64,000 nucleotides of DNA from Chitinophaga pinensis (GCA_945872405.1 CAMBZT010000003.1:1-64000), one strand, 5' to 3'; shown: positions 8,697-17,513, numbered from the stretch's first letter. The notes: generated by a model from the sequence alone, not told the origin. Numbers and translations are program-made.

Positions 8697-10427
8697 ATGA
8701 AACAAATTCTTTATACCATTTTGCTTTTGACCACCTTAGAAAATGTAATAGCAAAAACTATTGGTCAAAGTGTATACGGTAATCTAAAAAACAAGGCCGA
8801 ATTGGTAGTCATCAAAGATACCAATACAGACTTTCGGCTATCCATGAATGTAAAAGTGGCCCCCTTCATTGAAACAATTGAAAACGCAGGTATTAGTCGC
8901 TTGTTAATGTATACCATCTATACTAATTTAGTAAGATTAGACAGCTCTTATGAAAATACGGAGTTGATTTTTAATCCAGATTATAGCTCCTTTATTTTTC
9001 ATCTCGACAGCAAAAGTTATTCAGTAGAAAGAATCTTAAGTAATATCTATAAGTCAGTATTGGTAGACTCCGCTGTGCTCGAGCAAGCAAAAGTACTAAC
9101 TATAAAAAGCTATGAGCAACAGCATATAAAAACCTCGATAGAAACCTTTGAATTAGAAAATCAAATGCAACAATACATTTGGGGTGATAATCATTTTAAA
9201 AGGTATCAACAAATAGAAGAAACAGCCATCAACAACTTGAGTGGAAAGCAACTTTTGGATGTCTATATAAAATATTTCAAACCGAGTAATTCGCTTTTTA
9301 TTTTAAGGGGAATGGTAAATCCGGAAACTAAATTTACAGAGATTGATGAGACTACTTTGTATGAAGACCGAATTGAGAATAATTATGTGCCAATTGGTAA
9401 GACCAATATTTATAAAAGTCTTATCAGCTCATCGCAGTTAATACACAATGATGAAAGTCATGCGAATGCCAACAAAGCCATATTAAGTTATCAAATCACA
9501 GGCAACTACCAAAATAAAAATGGCTATGGTAAACTAATGATTTTGTGCCATCTACTCAATAAAATAAGCATCAAAGTTTTTCCAGAGGTTAAGGATCTTG
9601 TCTTCAGTTTAAAAACTGAGAAATATGCCGCAGAGTTTAGCGCTTCATACACGCCTTCTAGTCTTCAGAAAGTTGACTTTTATAATATGTTACAAGGGCT
9701 AAATAGTCTTTCATTTGATAGTATCATTTCACAAAAGGAGTATAGCGACTTATTGCTAGAAATCGTTGCCAACAATGAGCTTGAAAAAAGAGTGGGGAGC
9801 AGCTTCGAGAAAAATATCTTGCATTGGTGGAATACCCAAAGTATCGATAATTATGTTGAATTCGAAAGCACCATCAAGTCTATTGCCTCCTCAGATATAA
9901 TGAATACCTATAATAAATACCTCAGAAACTGCCATTTTGTGTTAATGATAAACAACAATAATATGGTGCACCCTGGCGAAGAATTTGCTTTAGAAAGTGT
10001 GGACGACACTTCTGTTGAGAGTACGTTCTTTTATGAATATAATATTTCTGACTTAACGAGGGAAAGCGAAAAGGAAAAACTATGGAAAGTACTTCAATGG
10101 TTGTATATCAATAAGAATTTAAGTATTCAAGTGAATGGACATGCTGATAGAGACGAATACCTGAAAGCTGATGCTAGCGAATTGAAAGAGTTCATCAATC
10201 AATATCCGCAATTCAAAGTGGTCAGCTCAAAAATTGGCAAAGGTACTTGGCAAAGATTAGACATGGTTCGTTCAATTAAGGTAGCAAAATTCCTGATTGA
10301 TAATGGCATTGACTTCAATCGAGTAAAAGGCTCTGGATTGTTATTAGACAGTGAAGATAAAGAGCACATGCAAGAAAATCAGAAGGTCGACTTTAGCTAT
10401 CAACTGTTTCGAATCGATCAAGAATAG
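8697..10427 (+). CDS. Degenerate M16 peptidase-like protein fused to an OmpA-like domain
   Basis: 576 residues from the ATG at 8697. It has a signal peptide (MKQILYTILLLTTLENVIAK), then two regions with the layout of M16 (insulinase/pitrilysin-like) domains, about 25-220 and 230-420. The place where active enzymes carry HxxEH reads AGISRLLMYTI, so the zinc site is absent and the protein should not be a protease. The last 135 residues (about 440-576) look OmpA-like: FYEYNIS, LSIQVNGHAD, RSIKVAKFLIDNGID and RVKGSGLL follow the order of peptidoglycan-binding OmpA domains. I infer a periplasmic or outer-membrane scaffold that docks on peptidoglycan. The M16 call is by pattern only; the OmpA part is firmer. 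Confidence 0.65.
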   Translation: MKQILYTILLLTTLENVIAKTIGQSVYGNLKNKAELVVIKDTNTDFRLSMNVKVAPFIETIENAGISRLLMYTIYTNLVRLDSSYENTELIFNPDYSSFIFHLDSKSYSVERILSNIYKSVLVDSAVLEQAKVLTIKSYEQQHIKTSIETFELENQMQQYIWGDNHFKRYQQIEETAINNLSGKQLLDVYIKYFKPSNSLFILRGMVNPETKFTEIDETTLYEDRIENNYVPIGKTNIYKSLISSSQLIHNDESHANANKAILSYQITGNYQNKNGYGKLMILCHLLNKISIKVFPEVKDLVFSLKTEKYAAEFSASYTPSSLQKVDFYNMLQGLNSLSFDSIISQKEYSDLLLEIVANNELEKRVGSSFEKNILHWWNTQSIDNYVEFESTIKSIASSDIMNTYNKYLRNCHFVLMINNNNMVHPGEEFALESVDDTSVESTFFYEYNISDLTRESEKEKLWKVLQWLYINKNLSIQVNGHADRDEYLKADASELKEFINQYPQFKVVSSKIGKGTWQRLDMVRSIKVAKFLIDNGIDFNRVKGSGLLLDSEDKEHMQENQKVDFSYQLFRIDQE

Positions 10428-10459
10428 AAAATCATAGGTGCTTTCTTTAGTTGCGCTCT

Positions 10460-10969
10460 CTATGCAAATAGATTTTTCAACTCACTTGCATCAGAAGGTT
10501 TCAATTTACCGGCTAGTACCAAACGCATTTCTCTACGACGCATTGCACCAGCATATTTTTCTTTTTCTTCTGCTGTTTCTGGCGTTAAGTCATCTACTTT
10601 CTTTGGTTTACTGTTAGAATCTAGGGCCACAAACGTATAGTAAGCCTCATTACACTTATATTTTGTTCGTGTTGGTATATTCTCCGCCCATACATTAATA
10701 TGTGTTTCAATCGATGTTCGAAACACACGTGTCACCATAGCTTCGATAGTCACCACATCACCTAATTTTATTGGATTATCAAAACTTACCTGATCTACCG
10801 ATACAGTTACGACAATTGCCTCTGCATGTTTACCAGCTGCAATAGCAGAAGCGATATCCATCCAATGAAGTATTTTTCCACCTCGTAAATTATTCAAAGT
10901 ATTGGTATCATTGGGCAAAACGATTTCTGTCATGATTGTTTTGGACTGTTGTGCTGTTTTAATTTCCAT
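10460..10969 (-). CDS. Acyl-CoA thioesterase, hot-dog fold
   Basis: 169 residues. Matches the YciA/BACH type of acyl-CoA hydrolase: N-terminal strand TEIVLPNDTNTLNNLRGGKILHWMD (about 15-39) with the conserved Asn-x-x-Gly-Gly and the active-site Asp of the hot-dog helix, followed by SFDNPIKLGDVVTIEA and VTRVFRTSIETHINVWAE. It hydrolyses acyl-CoA to free acid and CoA; chain-length preference cannot be read. Cytoplasmic. TACATTTG on the minus strand (11006-11013) is a good -7 box 37 bp upstream. Transcribed alone and convergent with the fusion gene. Confidence 0.88.
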   Translation of the reverse strand: MEIKTAQQSKTIMTEIVLPNDTNTLNNLRGGKILHWMDIASAIAAGKHAEAIVVTVSVDQVSFDNPIKLGDVVTIEAMVTRVFRTSIETHINVWAENIPTRTKYKCNEAYYTFVALDSNSKPKKVDDLTPETAEEKEKYAGAMRRREMRLVLAGKLKPSDASELKNLFA

Positions 10970-11005
10970 GTATCTTAGATTGATTTAAATGTAATTTATG
11001 CGATG

Positions 11006-11013
11006 CAAATGTA
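11006..11013 (-). promoter_or_regulatory. -7 box for the acyl-CoA thioesterase gene
   Basis: Minus strand reads TACATTTG, exact TAnnTTTG match, 37 bp before the ATG at 10969. Confidence 0.55.
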
Positions 11014-11050
11014 CTATTTTTACACTCTTAATATTATATACAATATTGAT

Positions 11051-11124
11051 GGCCGTATAGTTCAACTGGATAGAATGTCAGATTTCGGCTCTGATGGTTG
11101 AGGGTTCGAATCCTTCTACGGTCG
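11051..11124 (+). tRNA. tRNA-Arg(UCG)
   Basis: The 74-nt sequence folds as a cloverleaf: acceptor GGCCGTA with TACGGTC (one G-U), D-stem GTTC/GAAT, anticodon stem TCAGA/TCTGA with loop TTTCGGC (anticodon TCG, reads CGA), 5-nt variable loop TGGTT, T-arm GAGGG TTCGAAT CCTTC, discriminator G at 11124. CCA is not encoded. A terminator follows immediately. Confidence 0.93.
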
Positions 11125-11125
11125 C

Positions 11126-11161
11126 AAAAGCCACGTTAATCATATGATACGTGGCTTTTTT
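11126..11161 (+). terminator. Terminator of tRNA-Arg(UCG)
   Basis: AAAAGCCACGT and ACGTGGCTTTTTT are complementary around a 13-nt loop, giving a strong stem followed by six T. It begins 1-2 nt after the tRNA. Confidence 0.85.
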
Positions 11162-11320
11162 CATTTTATGTATTTTTTTTTGCCAAGCCATCAATAATCA
11201 AAAGTAGGTATAGATTTGTTATAAGAGAAGATACGTGTTTAAAAAATAATAGAACTCATAATTCCATGATGAGAAAGAGATGGATGTGGTATAAATTTAT
11301 TTCATAAACATTATAGGTAT

Positions 11321-11416
11321 CTACTTATTATATTTTTTATAAGCTGCAGCTAATTTTTCATCATATTTATTCTTCTTATAAGCTGGTCCATTATATCGTA
11401 CAGCGAAATCTGCCAT
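11321..11416 (-). pseudogene. Remnant of a phage-type N-acetylmuramidase (C-terminal fragment)
   Basis: A 31-codon open frame reads MADFAVRYNGPAYKKNKYD and continues EKLAAAYKKYNK before its stop. This is very like the C-terminal end of DUF3380/N-acetylmuramidase endolysins, whose conserved tail is of the form W-x-x-FARRYNGPxYxxNxYDxKLAxAY. The frame upstream reads IKRKT after a TGA, so the catalytic part is missing and the fragment cannot be a working enzyme. It lies about 200 bp from tRNA-Arg(UCG) and before an XRE regulator, a setting that suggests an eroded prophage. The flanks (11162-11320 and 11417-11667) show nothing else I can identify. Confidence 0.6.
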
Positions 11417-11667
11417 CGTCTTTCTCTTAATTCATCACCCAAAGACAATTCAATGACATAACTCATATGAATTTATTTTATTCAGTACAAGTTTGGGATT
11501 TACTTGAATCGATACTGAATCCAATACAACTTAAGAGGACATTGCACTTTTAGCAAAATAAATTGCCTCTTTTAAAAAAGATATACACTTGTGTCGATAA
11601 AATATAAAATAAATACAAATCGCATCTCCTACTTTCGTTTTCATAATCACAACAAAAACTCAGTGTC

Positions 11668-12012
11668 ATGCTACATCTTAACTTACAAAGAATATTTAAA
11701 GCAAGAAATATCGAACAACCCTACAAATTCTTAGTAAAAAATGGATTTGTGCCTTTTACTGCTCATAAATATAAAAATGGTAAAGTAGAACAGATGCGTC
11801 TAGATCATATTGAGCAATTATGCACAGTGCTCAACTGTACGCCCAATGACATTTTCGAGTGGACTCCTACTGATTTATTTGATGATAGAAAAGATCATCC
11901 TCTACAAAAAATTAGACGTAGAGAAAAGAAAGTGGAAATAAATAATCTACTGTCTAAAATGTCTTTGGATAAACTAGAAGAAATTGAAAAATTTCTAAAT
12001 GAAATGCCTTAA
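11668..12012 (+). CDS. XRE-family helix-turn-helix regulator
   Basis: 114 residues. The N-terminal 65 residues have a Cro/C1-type HTH layout (LQRIFKARNIEQPYKFLVKNG; VEQMRLDHIEQLCTVLNCTPNDIFEW, typical of HTH_26/XRE proteins), followed by a charged linker and a short helix (LLSKMSLDKLEEIEKFLNEMP). A DNA-binding regulator of unknown target. The neighbouring endolysin remnant and tRNA suggest it may be a leftover phage or mobile-element repressor, but XRE proteins of this size are also common chromosomal regulators. TACTTTCG at about 11630 is a one-mismatch -7 box. Confidence 0.8.
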   Translation: MLHLNLQRIFKARNIEQPYKFLVKNGFVPFTAHKYKNGKVEQMRLDHIEQLCTVLNCTPNDIFEWTPTDLFDDRKDHPLQKIRRREKKVEINNLLSKMSLDKLEEIEKFLNEMP

Positions 12013-12045
12013 AGAATTTTACCGGCCAATGCCAAAACGCATTGC

Positions 12046-12537
12046 CTATGCCTTCTCGTACTCTTGCAGTTCATCATGCACATAATGTAATTCAACACCT
12101 ACTTTTCGAAACATCTCTTCGCTTTCGACGCCTGCATGGTATCTTCTCTGACAGACCACTCTTCTGATGCCGCAATTAATGATGAGCATCGCACAAACCC
12201 TACAAGGTGTCATACGACAATACAAAGTAGCCCCTTCCAAAGCCACGCCATTCTTAGCAGCTTGACAAATGGCATTCTGCTCGGCATGCACAGTTCTTAC
12301 ACAATGTTCGGTTTCTTTATTGTCTTCATCTACATGAATGACCTTCTTCATCTGATGCCCCACTTCATCGCAATGAGGTAAGCCGACCGGGGAACCCACA
12401 TAACCGGTCACCAATAATTGATTCTCTCTCGCAATGACGCATCCACTTCGTCCACGACCACATGTCGCACGTTTTGCAATAGCATCCATTACTTCAATAA
12501 AGTACTCGTCCCAAGTTGGTCTTTGATAGCTTTCCAT
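12046..12537 (-). CDS. dCMP deaminase family protein
   Basis: 163 residues. Zinc-dependent deamination of dCMP to dUMP, feeding thymidylate synthesis. Zinc site: HAE at 84-86 and PCRVC at 111-115. GRGRSGCVIARENQLLVTGYVGSP is the typical dCMP-deaminase start, and the internal insert with His/Cys (PHCDEVGH, HCVRTVHAE) matches the ComEB/dCMP deaminase group, not tRNA adenosine deaminase. It follows the kinase-like gene with only 1 bp between them, so the two are co-transcribed. Confidence 0.92.
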   Translation of the reverse strand: MESYQRPTWDEYFIEVMDAIAKRATCGRGRSGCVIARENQLLVTGYVGSPVGLPHCDEVGHQMKKVIHVDEDNKETEHCVRTVHAEQNAICQAAKNGVALEGATLYCRMTPCRVCAMLIINCGIRRVVCQRRYHAGVESEEMFRKVGVELHYVHDELQEYEKA

Positions 12538-12538
12538 C

Positions 12539-13102
12539 TTATTTTGCTTTTTCCATTTGATTTAAAATCGATTCAATTTGTTTGTCTAACTCCTGAAAAG
12601 AGCCATCATTATTTAAGACAAAATCTGCCTTTGAAATGCAGACTGCTAAATTTTGTTTATTAGGATCTGAAGAAGTCATTTCACGTTTTTCATTTTCTAA
12701 AAATGTCTCATAAGAAATTTGGTCTGTCTCGCTTTTTCTCATGATTACCCGCTCGTATCGCAAAGCGGGGTCTGCATCTACAGCCAATAAATAAAAATGT
12801 GCTTTCGCACGTAAAGCATCAATTTCTCCAGGTGTTCTGATGCTTTCTATGATGGAATCATGACCATTTTCTACAGCTCTTTTTAGGAGTTGCTCTACAA
12901 TATAGCTTGGCGAATTATTGGCGCGCATACCATTGGCCACTTCTACCATCGAATCTCTATTGACGGGCAATCCAAGCAAATGAATGGCTTCAGTCAAAAA
13001 ATTGCGCACCGAAAAATGACTATAGCCATGATGCTTCACCAAGTATTCAACCACTGTGCCCTTGCCGGCACCAATCGTTCCTGTTATTCCAATTATTATC
13101 AT
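12539..13102 (-). CDS. P-loop nucleotide kinase-like protein (dephospho-CoA kinase/NMP kinase type)
   Basis: 187 residues from the ATG at 13102 (MIIIGITGTIGAGKGT); a second ATG at 13117 would add five residues. Walker A is GTIGAGKGT. The fold cues (FSVRNFLTEA, IIESIRTPGEIDAL, LLAVDADPALRYERV, ISKADFVLNNDGS) are those of AAA/NMP-kinase-like proteins often annotated as dephospho-CoA kinase-like or deoxynucleotide kinases. A true coaE is present at 61.7 kb, so this is probably not the CoA enzyme. Being 1 bp from dCMP deaminase, a nucleotide substrate is my inference. Its C-terminus has a conserved-looking LNNDGSFQELDKQIESIL tail. Confidence 0.75.
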   Translation of the reverse strand: MIIIGITGTIGAGKGTVVEYLVKHHGYSHFSVRNFLTEAIHLLGLPVNRDSMVEVANGMRANNSPSYIVEQLLKRAVENGHDSIIESIRTPGEIDALRAKAHFYLLAVDADPALRYERVIMRKSETDQISYETFLENEKREMTSSDPNKQNLAVCISKADFVLNNDGSFQELDKQIESILNQMEKAK

Positions 13103-13167
13103 TGTATAAAAGTACAATTTAGAATGTCAATCTTACAAAAAAATTATAGTAAGATATCCATATTTTG

Positions 13168-13430
13168 GCGGCTGCTGCCGTCAGCAACGAATCTAGCCTC
13201 CAAGAATCGAGATAGGTATAGCTGAACAGACAGCCGGGCTTTCCACTTCTATCTTTTTTGCAAAAAAAACATTGCAAAAAAGGATATCCGTTACCATCCC
13301 TAGCCGGAACTGGGTATTCATTGGTAGATTTCATCTGAAAATAAATTTGCGTGAAGGATTGCAGCAGGCTGCAGTGCAGCGCGGAAAGCCTGACAGCAGC
13401 CCTGACTTTTGCTGCTGGCACGCCCAAACC
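13168..13430 (+). repeat. Large composite intergenic repeat (elements A and B)
   Basis: The 390-bp gap between the kinase-like gene and the phosphatase is mostly this element. Part A (13234-13306): CCGGGC ... TTTTTTGCAA and TTGCAAAAAA form a perfect 10-bp inner stem, flanked by GGG and CCC; the reverse complement aligns block by block with the copies at 1113-1208 and 27158-27258. Part B (about 13347-13430): GCGTGAAGGATTGCAGCA, then GCCTGACAGCAGCC and GCTGCTGGCACGCCC, with relatives at 57794-57866 and 61592-61635. Part B also contains self-complementary GCAGGCTGC. No coding content. The GC content is visibly higher than its surroundings. Confidence 0.7.
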
Positions 13431-13468
13431 TAAAATCTTTACGACTAGCGAGCTATAATGAATATCAT

Positions 13469-13476
13469 TATCTTTG
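13469..13476 (+). promoter_or_regulatory. -7 box for the PhoD-like phosphatase gene
   Basis: TATCTTTG, exact TAnnTTTG match, 17 bp before the ATG at 13494; it supports that start over the ATG at 13458. Confidence 0.6.
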
Positions 13477-13493
13477 AAATACATTCTCATTTT

Positions 13494-15299
13494 ATGAAAC
13501 CATATATTTATTTCTTTCTTTTTATTGTTAGTGTTGTAAATGTCCGAGCACAGTACATTACACATGGTCCTGTGATAGGTGGAGTAAAATCCGATGCTGT
13601 CAATATTTATCTTCGAACCTCAGTGGCAAGAGCATTCAAAATCGAATATGATACAGATCCACTTTTTGGTTCGACAATGCAAATAAGCGATTCTACAAGG
13701 GTTTGGCGAGATAGCAGCATGATTATCACACTCTCTGGATTAAGCCCTAGAACAAAATATTTTTTCCGATTTACCTTTGATGATTCTTTGATAGATAGTC
13801 GCAAAGGCAGTTTCACCACAGCTCCACTGCAAGGTACTGCTGGCAATTATGTATTTGTAGCAGGCTCTTGCCAAGAGACGCCTAACATGAAAGTTTTCGA
13901 TATTTTACCAAAACATGCACCCGATTTGTTTCTACATCTTGGTGATTTTACCTATCCAAGCTATCAGCTAGACAGTAGTTATCCTAATGATTTTAAGTCA
14001 GTAGAAAAGGCCTATCGTATTCGATATCAAGAAGTGAACATGGACACCATGTTATTCAATATGCCTATCGATTATATCAATGATGATGATGATGGCTTTG
14101 GACCTTGCCATGATGGTTGGTATCAGTGGGATTCTGACACAATTGGTGGCACCTTCCATAACAAAGTGACATTAGATACTGTTACGTCAGCGATGCGCAG
14201 CAATTGCACGAATGGCTATATTCGTTTCTTCCCAGGCTATACACCTGTCGATACCTCATCTGCTGGGCTTTATCACAAATTTACGTATGGTAATACAGAG
14301 GTCTTTTTTCTCGATACGAGAAATGTAGCCAATAGTATTACGAATGCCTATTCTTATGATAGCATATCAAATAATTGGACTTTTTCGCCACCAGCAGGAC
14401 ATAGTATTGTAGGCAGCGCACAAATGAGTTGGTTGAAAGATGCTTTGCAAAATTCTACTGCAACATGGAAAATAATTGCTGGTGGTGTTCCTTTTAATCC
14501 AGGCTATAGAAGACTCATTGATTTAGGAATGGTATTGCAAAATTATGTAACAACGATCGCTGGTGCATACGGTTCTGGAATGCGACTATCTGTTTCCTTT
14601 TCTGGCTACTGGGCCGGTTATCCTGACGATTTCAGAGCTTTGTTAAATCATATCAAACAAAATAATATCAAGAATACTATTTTTGTGAGTGGCGATACAC
14701 ATCATAATGTAATGGATGATGGCACCAACTCAAAAATACCTGAGCTTAATGCCAGTGGTTTAAGTGTGAGCAGTACGGAATTGGCTTATCAGCTAGACCA
14801 AGCTTCTGCAGCTCTTGCCCAGCCTTCTGTGAGTGATTCATTATGGAATAAAGGTGGCAATGGTTTGGGGAATTTGAATTTTTTGAATGGATTTGGTAAA
14901 GTTGAGATATTGGGCAATGATTCTGTAAGACTTTGTGTGATTGATGAAAATAATATAACCCTGAAATGTTTTGTAATTCATGCTGGTTATGTAGCATCAT
15001 GGGGTGGCTTGCAGGATCCCAACAGCACATCAATCGAGGGATTTAAAAAGGTGTTTCCAAATCCAGCAAAGGATGAAATAAATGTTGAGCTAAGCAAAGA
15101 AATTGATGTGACCAAAATTAATCAAATTTATATATGCAATATAGAAGGTGAAATGATTAGAAAATTAGAGCCTTCCATTTTTAATCAGGAATCAAAGTCA
15201 AACATCCATTTAAAGAACATGTCAGATGGTATGTACTTTTTATTTATTGATACGGATGAAACAAGATTTGGAAGCTCTTTTATCATTCAGCACCAATAG
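13494..15299 (+). CDS. PhoD-like metallophosphatase with T9SS type A sorting domain
   Basis: 601 residues from 13494 with signal peptide MKPYIYFFLFIVSVVNVRAQ. Residues about 20-110 form a fibronectin-like N-domain (VNIYLRTS; ITLSGLSPRTKYFFRF), followed by a metallophosphatase domain: GSCQE, HLGDFTYP, the long insert, FFLDTRN, and SGDTHHN as metal-binding motifs of the alkaline phosphatase D family. The last 80 residues (about 520-601: VFPNPAKDEINV, IYICNIEGEMIRKL, MSDGMYFLFI) are a T9SS type A C-terminal sorting domain. Expected to be exported and either released or anchored at the surface, where it could release phosphate from esters. A conserved acidic patch INDDDDGFGP lies near residue 200. 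Confidence 0.88.
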   Translation: MKPYIYFFLFIVSVVNVRAQYITHGPVIGGVKSDAVNIYLRTSVARAFKIEYDTDPLFGSTMQISDSTRVWRDSSMIITLSGLSPRTKYFFRFTFDDSLIDSRKGSFTTAPLQGTAGNYVFVAGSCQETPNMKVFDILPKHAPDLFLHLGDFTYPSYQLDSSYPNDFKSVEKAYRIRYQEVNMDTMLFNMPIDYINDDDDGFGPCHDGWYQWDSDTIGGTFHNKVTLDTVTSAMRSNCTNGYIRFFPGYTPVDTSSAGLYHKFTYGNTEVFFLDTRNVANSITNAYSYDSISNNWTFSPPAGHSIVGSAQMSWLKDALQNSTATWKIIAGGVPFNPGYRRLIDLGMVLQNYVTTIAGAYGSGMRLSVSFSGYWAGYPDDFRALLNHIKQNNIKNTIFVSGDTHHNVMDDGTNSKIPELNASGLSVSSTELAYQLDQASAALAQPSVSDSLWNKGGNGLGNLNFLNGFGKVEILGNDSVRLCVIDENNITLKCFVIHAGYVASWGGLQDPNSTSIEGFKKVFPNPAKDEINVELSKEIDVTKINQIYICNIEGEMIRKLEPSIFNQESKSNIHLKNMSDGMYFLFIDTDETRFGSSFIIQHQ

Positions 15300-15346
15300 T
15301 TGAAGTTGATTTATGGGCTTAGCTTACACGATAATGAAAAAACGAT

Positions 15347-16246
15347 ATGAAAAATAGACTTCAAACCAATGCGCTTGAAAGCGAAGCGATATATATTTTT
15401 AGAGAAGTGATTGCACAATTTGATAAGCCTGTTTTGCTTTTCTCAGGTGGCAAAGACTCCATCACTTTGGTAAGATTAGCCCAAAAAGCTTTCTTCCCTG
15501 CAAAAATACCATTCCCACTTTTGCATATCGATACAGGTCATAATTTTCCTGAGACGATCACCTTTAGAGATGAGTTAGTGGCAGAACTTGGTTTGGAACT
15601 TATCGTGAGAAATGTACAGCAGACAATAGATGCAGGAAAAGTAATAGAAGAATCTGGTAGATACGCTAGTAGAAATACTTTACAAACCACTACCCTCCTA
15701 GATGCTATTGAAGAATTTAAATTCGATGCTTGCATTGGTGGTGCTCGTAGAGATGAAGAAAAAGCCAGAGCAAAAGAAAGAATCTTTTCTGTACGCGATG
15801 ACTTCGGACAATGGGATGAAAAAAATCAAAGACCAGAACTTTTTGATATTTTAAATGGCAAGATAGAAAATGGTCAGAATGTCCGAGTATTCCCGATTTC
15901 GAACTGGACAGAATTAGATGTATGGAGCTATATTGAAGCTGAACATATGGCCATTCCTTCGATCTACTTTTCGCATCTGAGAAAAGTGTTTATGAGAGAT
16001 GGACTCATTTGGTCACATGCAGATTTTGTGTATCAAGAAAAAGAGGAAATTACAGAAGAAAGAATGGTTCGATTTAGAACCGTTGGCGACATGACATGCA
16101 CGGCTGCTGTTGAATCAGAAGCTCATACGCTCCAAGAAGTGGTCAATGAAATTAGACAATCGACCATATCAGAAAGAGGCGCACGAATAGATGATAAACG
16201 CTCAGAAGCTGCGATGGAAAAAAGAAAACAACAAGGCTACTTTTAA
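15347..16246 (+). CDS. cysD: Sulfate adenylyltransferase subunit 2
   Basis: 299 residues, usual CysD length. Forms ATP sulfurylase with CysN, making adenosine 5'-phosphosulfate from ATP and sulfate. PP-motif FSGGKDS (32-38), HIDTGHNFPET, and GGARRDEEKARAKER, the classic CysD signature, are present; the C-terminal tail ERGARIDDKRSEAAMEKRKQQGYF is also typical. Cytoplasmic. cysN begins 20 bp after its stop, so the two are one operon. No cysC, cysH, cysI or cysJ is present nearby. Confidence 0.96.
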   Translation: MKNRLQTNALESEAIYIFREVIAQFDKPVLLFSGGKDSITLVRLAQKAFFPAKIPFPLLHIDTGHNFPETITFRDELVAELGLELIVRNVQQTIDAGKVIEESGRYASRNTLQTTTLLDAIEEFKFDACIGGARRDEEKARAKERIFSVRDDFGQWDEKNQRPELFDILNGKIENGQNVRVFPISNWTELDVWSYIEAEHMAIPSIYFSHLRKVFMRDGLIWSHADFVYQEKEEITEERMVRFRTVGDMTCTAAVESEAHTLQEVVNEIRQSTISERGARIDDKRSEAAMEKRKQQGYF

Positions 16247-16265
16247 GCAAAAACAAAAGAAAGAA

Positions 16266-17513
16266 ATGATGGATGTTATAAAAATAGCGACAGCAGGAAG
16301 TGTGGACGATGGTAAGAGTACTTTGATAGGAAGATTATTGTATGACACACAATCTTTAACCACCGATAAATTGGAGGCAATAGAAAAAAGCAGCAAACAA
16401 AAAGGGTATGATTATCTCGATTTTTCATTAGCTACAGATGGCTTGGTCGCAGAGCGAGAACAAGGTATTACAATAGATGTAGCTCATATCTATTTTTCTA
16501 CAGCAAAGAAAAGTTATATCATTGCCGATTCACCAGGCCATGTAGAATATACGAGAAATATGGTGACAGGGGCTTCCACTTCGCAAGTATCTATCATCCT
16601 CATCGATGCGCGAAAAGGGGTGATTGAGCAAACCTATCGACATTTTTTTATCAATAATTTACTACGCATCAAAGAGGTGATTGTTGCTATTAATAAAATG
16701 GATTTAGTAGATTATTCGGAAGAGGTATTCAATAAAATAAGATCCGATTTTCAGGCATTAAACGCCAAGAGCACCTTTAAAGAACAGACGGTGAATTATA
16801 TTCCATTGAGTGCGATTAATGGTGGAAACATTGTTACGAAATCAGAAAATATGCCGTGGTACGAAGGTCCAAGTATCTTAGATTATTTAGAAAATTTAAA
16901 AGCAGCAGATGTGTTTGAAAAGGGACAATTTCGTTTTCCAATACAGACGGTTATACGACCTAAAACGTCGGAATATCATGACTTTCGAGGCTATGCAGGA
17001 AAAATTTATGGCGATGACATTTCTGTTGGCGATAAAGTATGCGTGCTCCCCTCTCTCAATGAATCTAGGATTACAAAGATTCACTTTTTTGATCAGGAAT
17101 ATGAATCCGCAGAAGCAGGTTCTTCTATCAGTATTGAATTGGCTGACGACATCAATGTAACGCGTGGCGATATGATTGTAAAGGCGACAGAGCTACCAAA
17201 AATTGACAAAGAAATACATGCTATTGTATGTTGGATGGATAATAAAAAATTAGTGATTGGCGCCAAATACATGCTACAACATCATAGCAATCGAGTGTTG
17301 GGCAAAGTGGAAAATATTCTCAATACTATTGCAACGGACTATTCAGGGTCAAGTCCCGCGAGTGAATTAGCACTAAACGAAATTGGTGAAGTGGTGATTA
17401 AGTTAAGTAAAGCCATTTACTTTGATAAGTATGAGGAGCACAAATCAAATGGTTCATTTATCTTGATAGATGTGGCGACTAATACGACAGCTGCTGTAGG
17501 GTTTATACAGTAG
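16266..17513 (+). CDS. cysN: Sulfate adenylyltransferase subunit 1 (GTPase)
   Basis: 415 residues from the ATG at 16266 (a second ATG follows at 16269; an upstream frame to 16191 overlaps cysD and is unlikely). EF-Tu-like GTPase that drives APS synthesis by CysD. Motifs: GSVDDGKST (G1, 11-19), REQGITID (G2), DSPGH (G3), NKMD (G4) and a SAIN-type G5, then two beta-barrel domains. The protein stops after these barrels, so there is no fused APS kinase (CysC) domain. Located downstream of cysD. The REP/RAYT module begins 30 bp after the stop. Confidence 0.95.
   Translation: MMDVIKIATAGSVDDGKSTLIGRLLYDTQSLTTDKLEAIEKSSKQKGYDYLDFSLATDGLVAEREQGITIDVAHIYFSTAKKSYIIADSPGHVEYTRNMVTGASTSQVSIILIDARKGVIEQTYRHFFINNLLRIKEVIVAINKMDLVDYSEEVFNKIRSDFQALNAKSTFKEQTVNYIPLSAINGGNIVTKSENMPWYEGPSILDYLENLKAADVFEKGQFRFPIQTVIRPKTSEYHDFRGYAGKIYGDDISVGDKVCVLPSLNESRITKIHFFDQEYESAEAGSSISIELADDINVTRGDMIVKATELPKIDKEIHAIVCWMDNKKLVIGAKYMLQHHSNRVLGKVENILNTIATDYSGSSPASELALNEIGEVVIKLSKAIYFDKYEEHKSNGSFILIDVATNTTAAVGFIQ

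Noticed and set aside
13119-13565. 148-codon minus-strand frame across the composite repeat
   Set aside because: It lies in the repeat and crosses the start of the phosphatase gene; its composition follows the repeat, not a protein.
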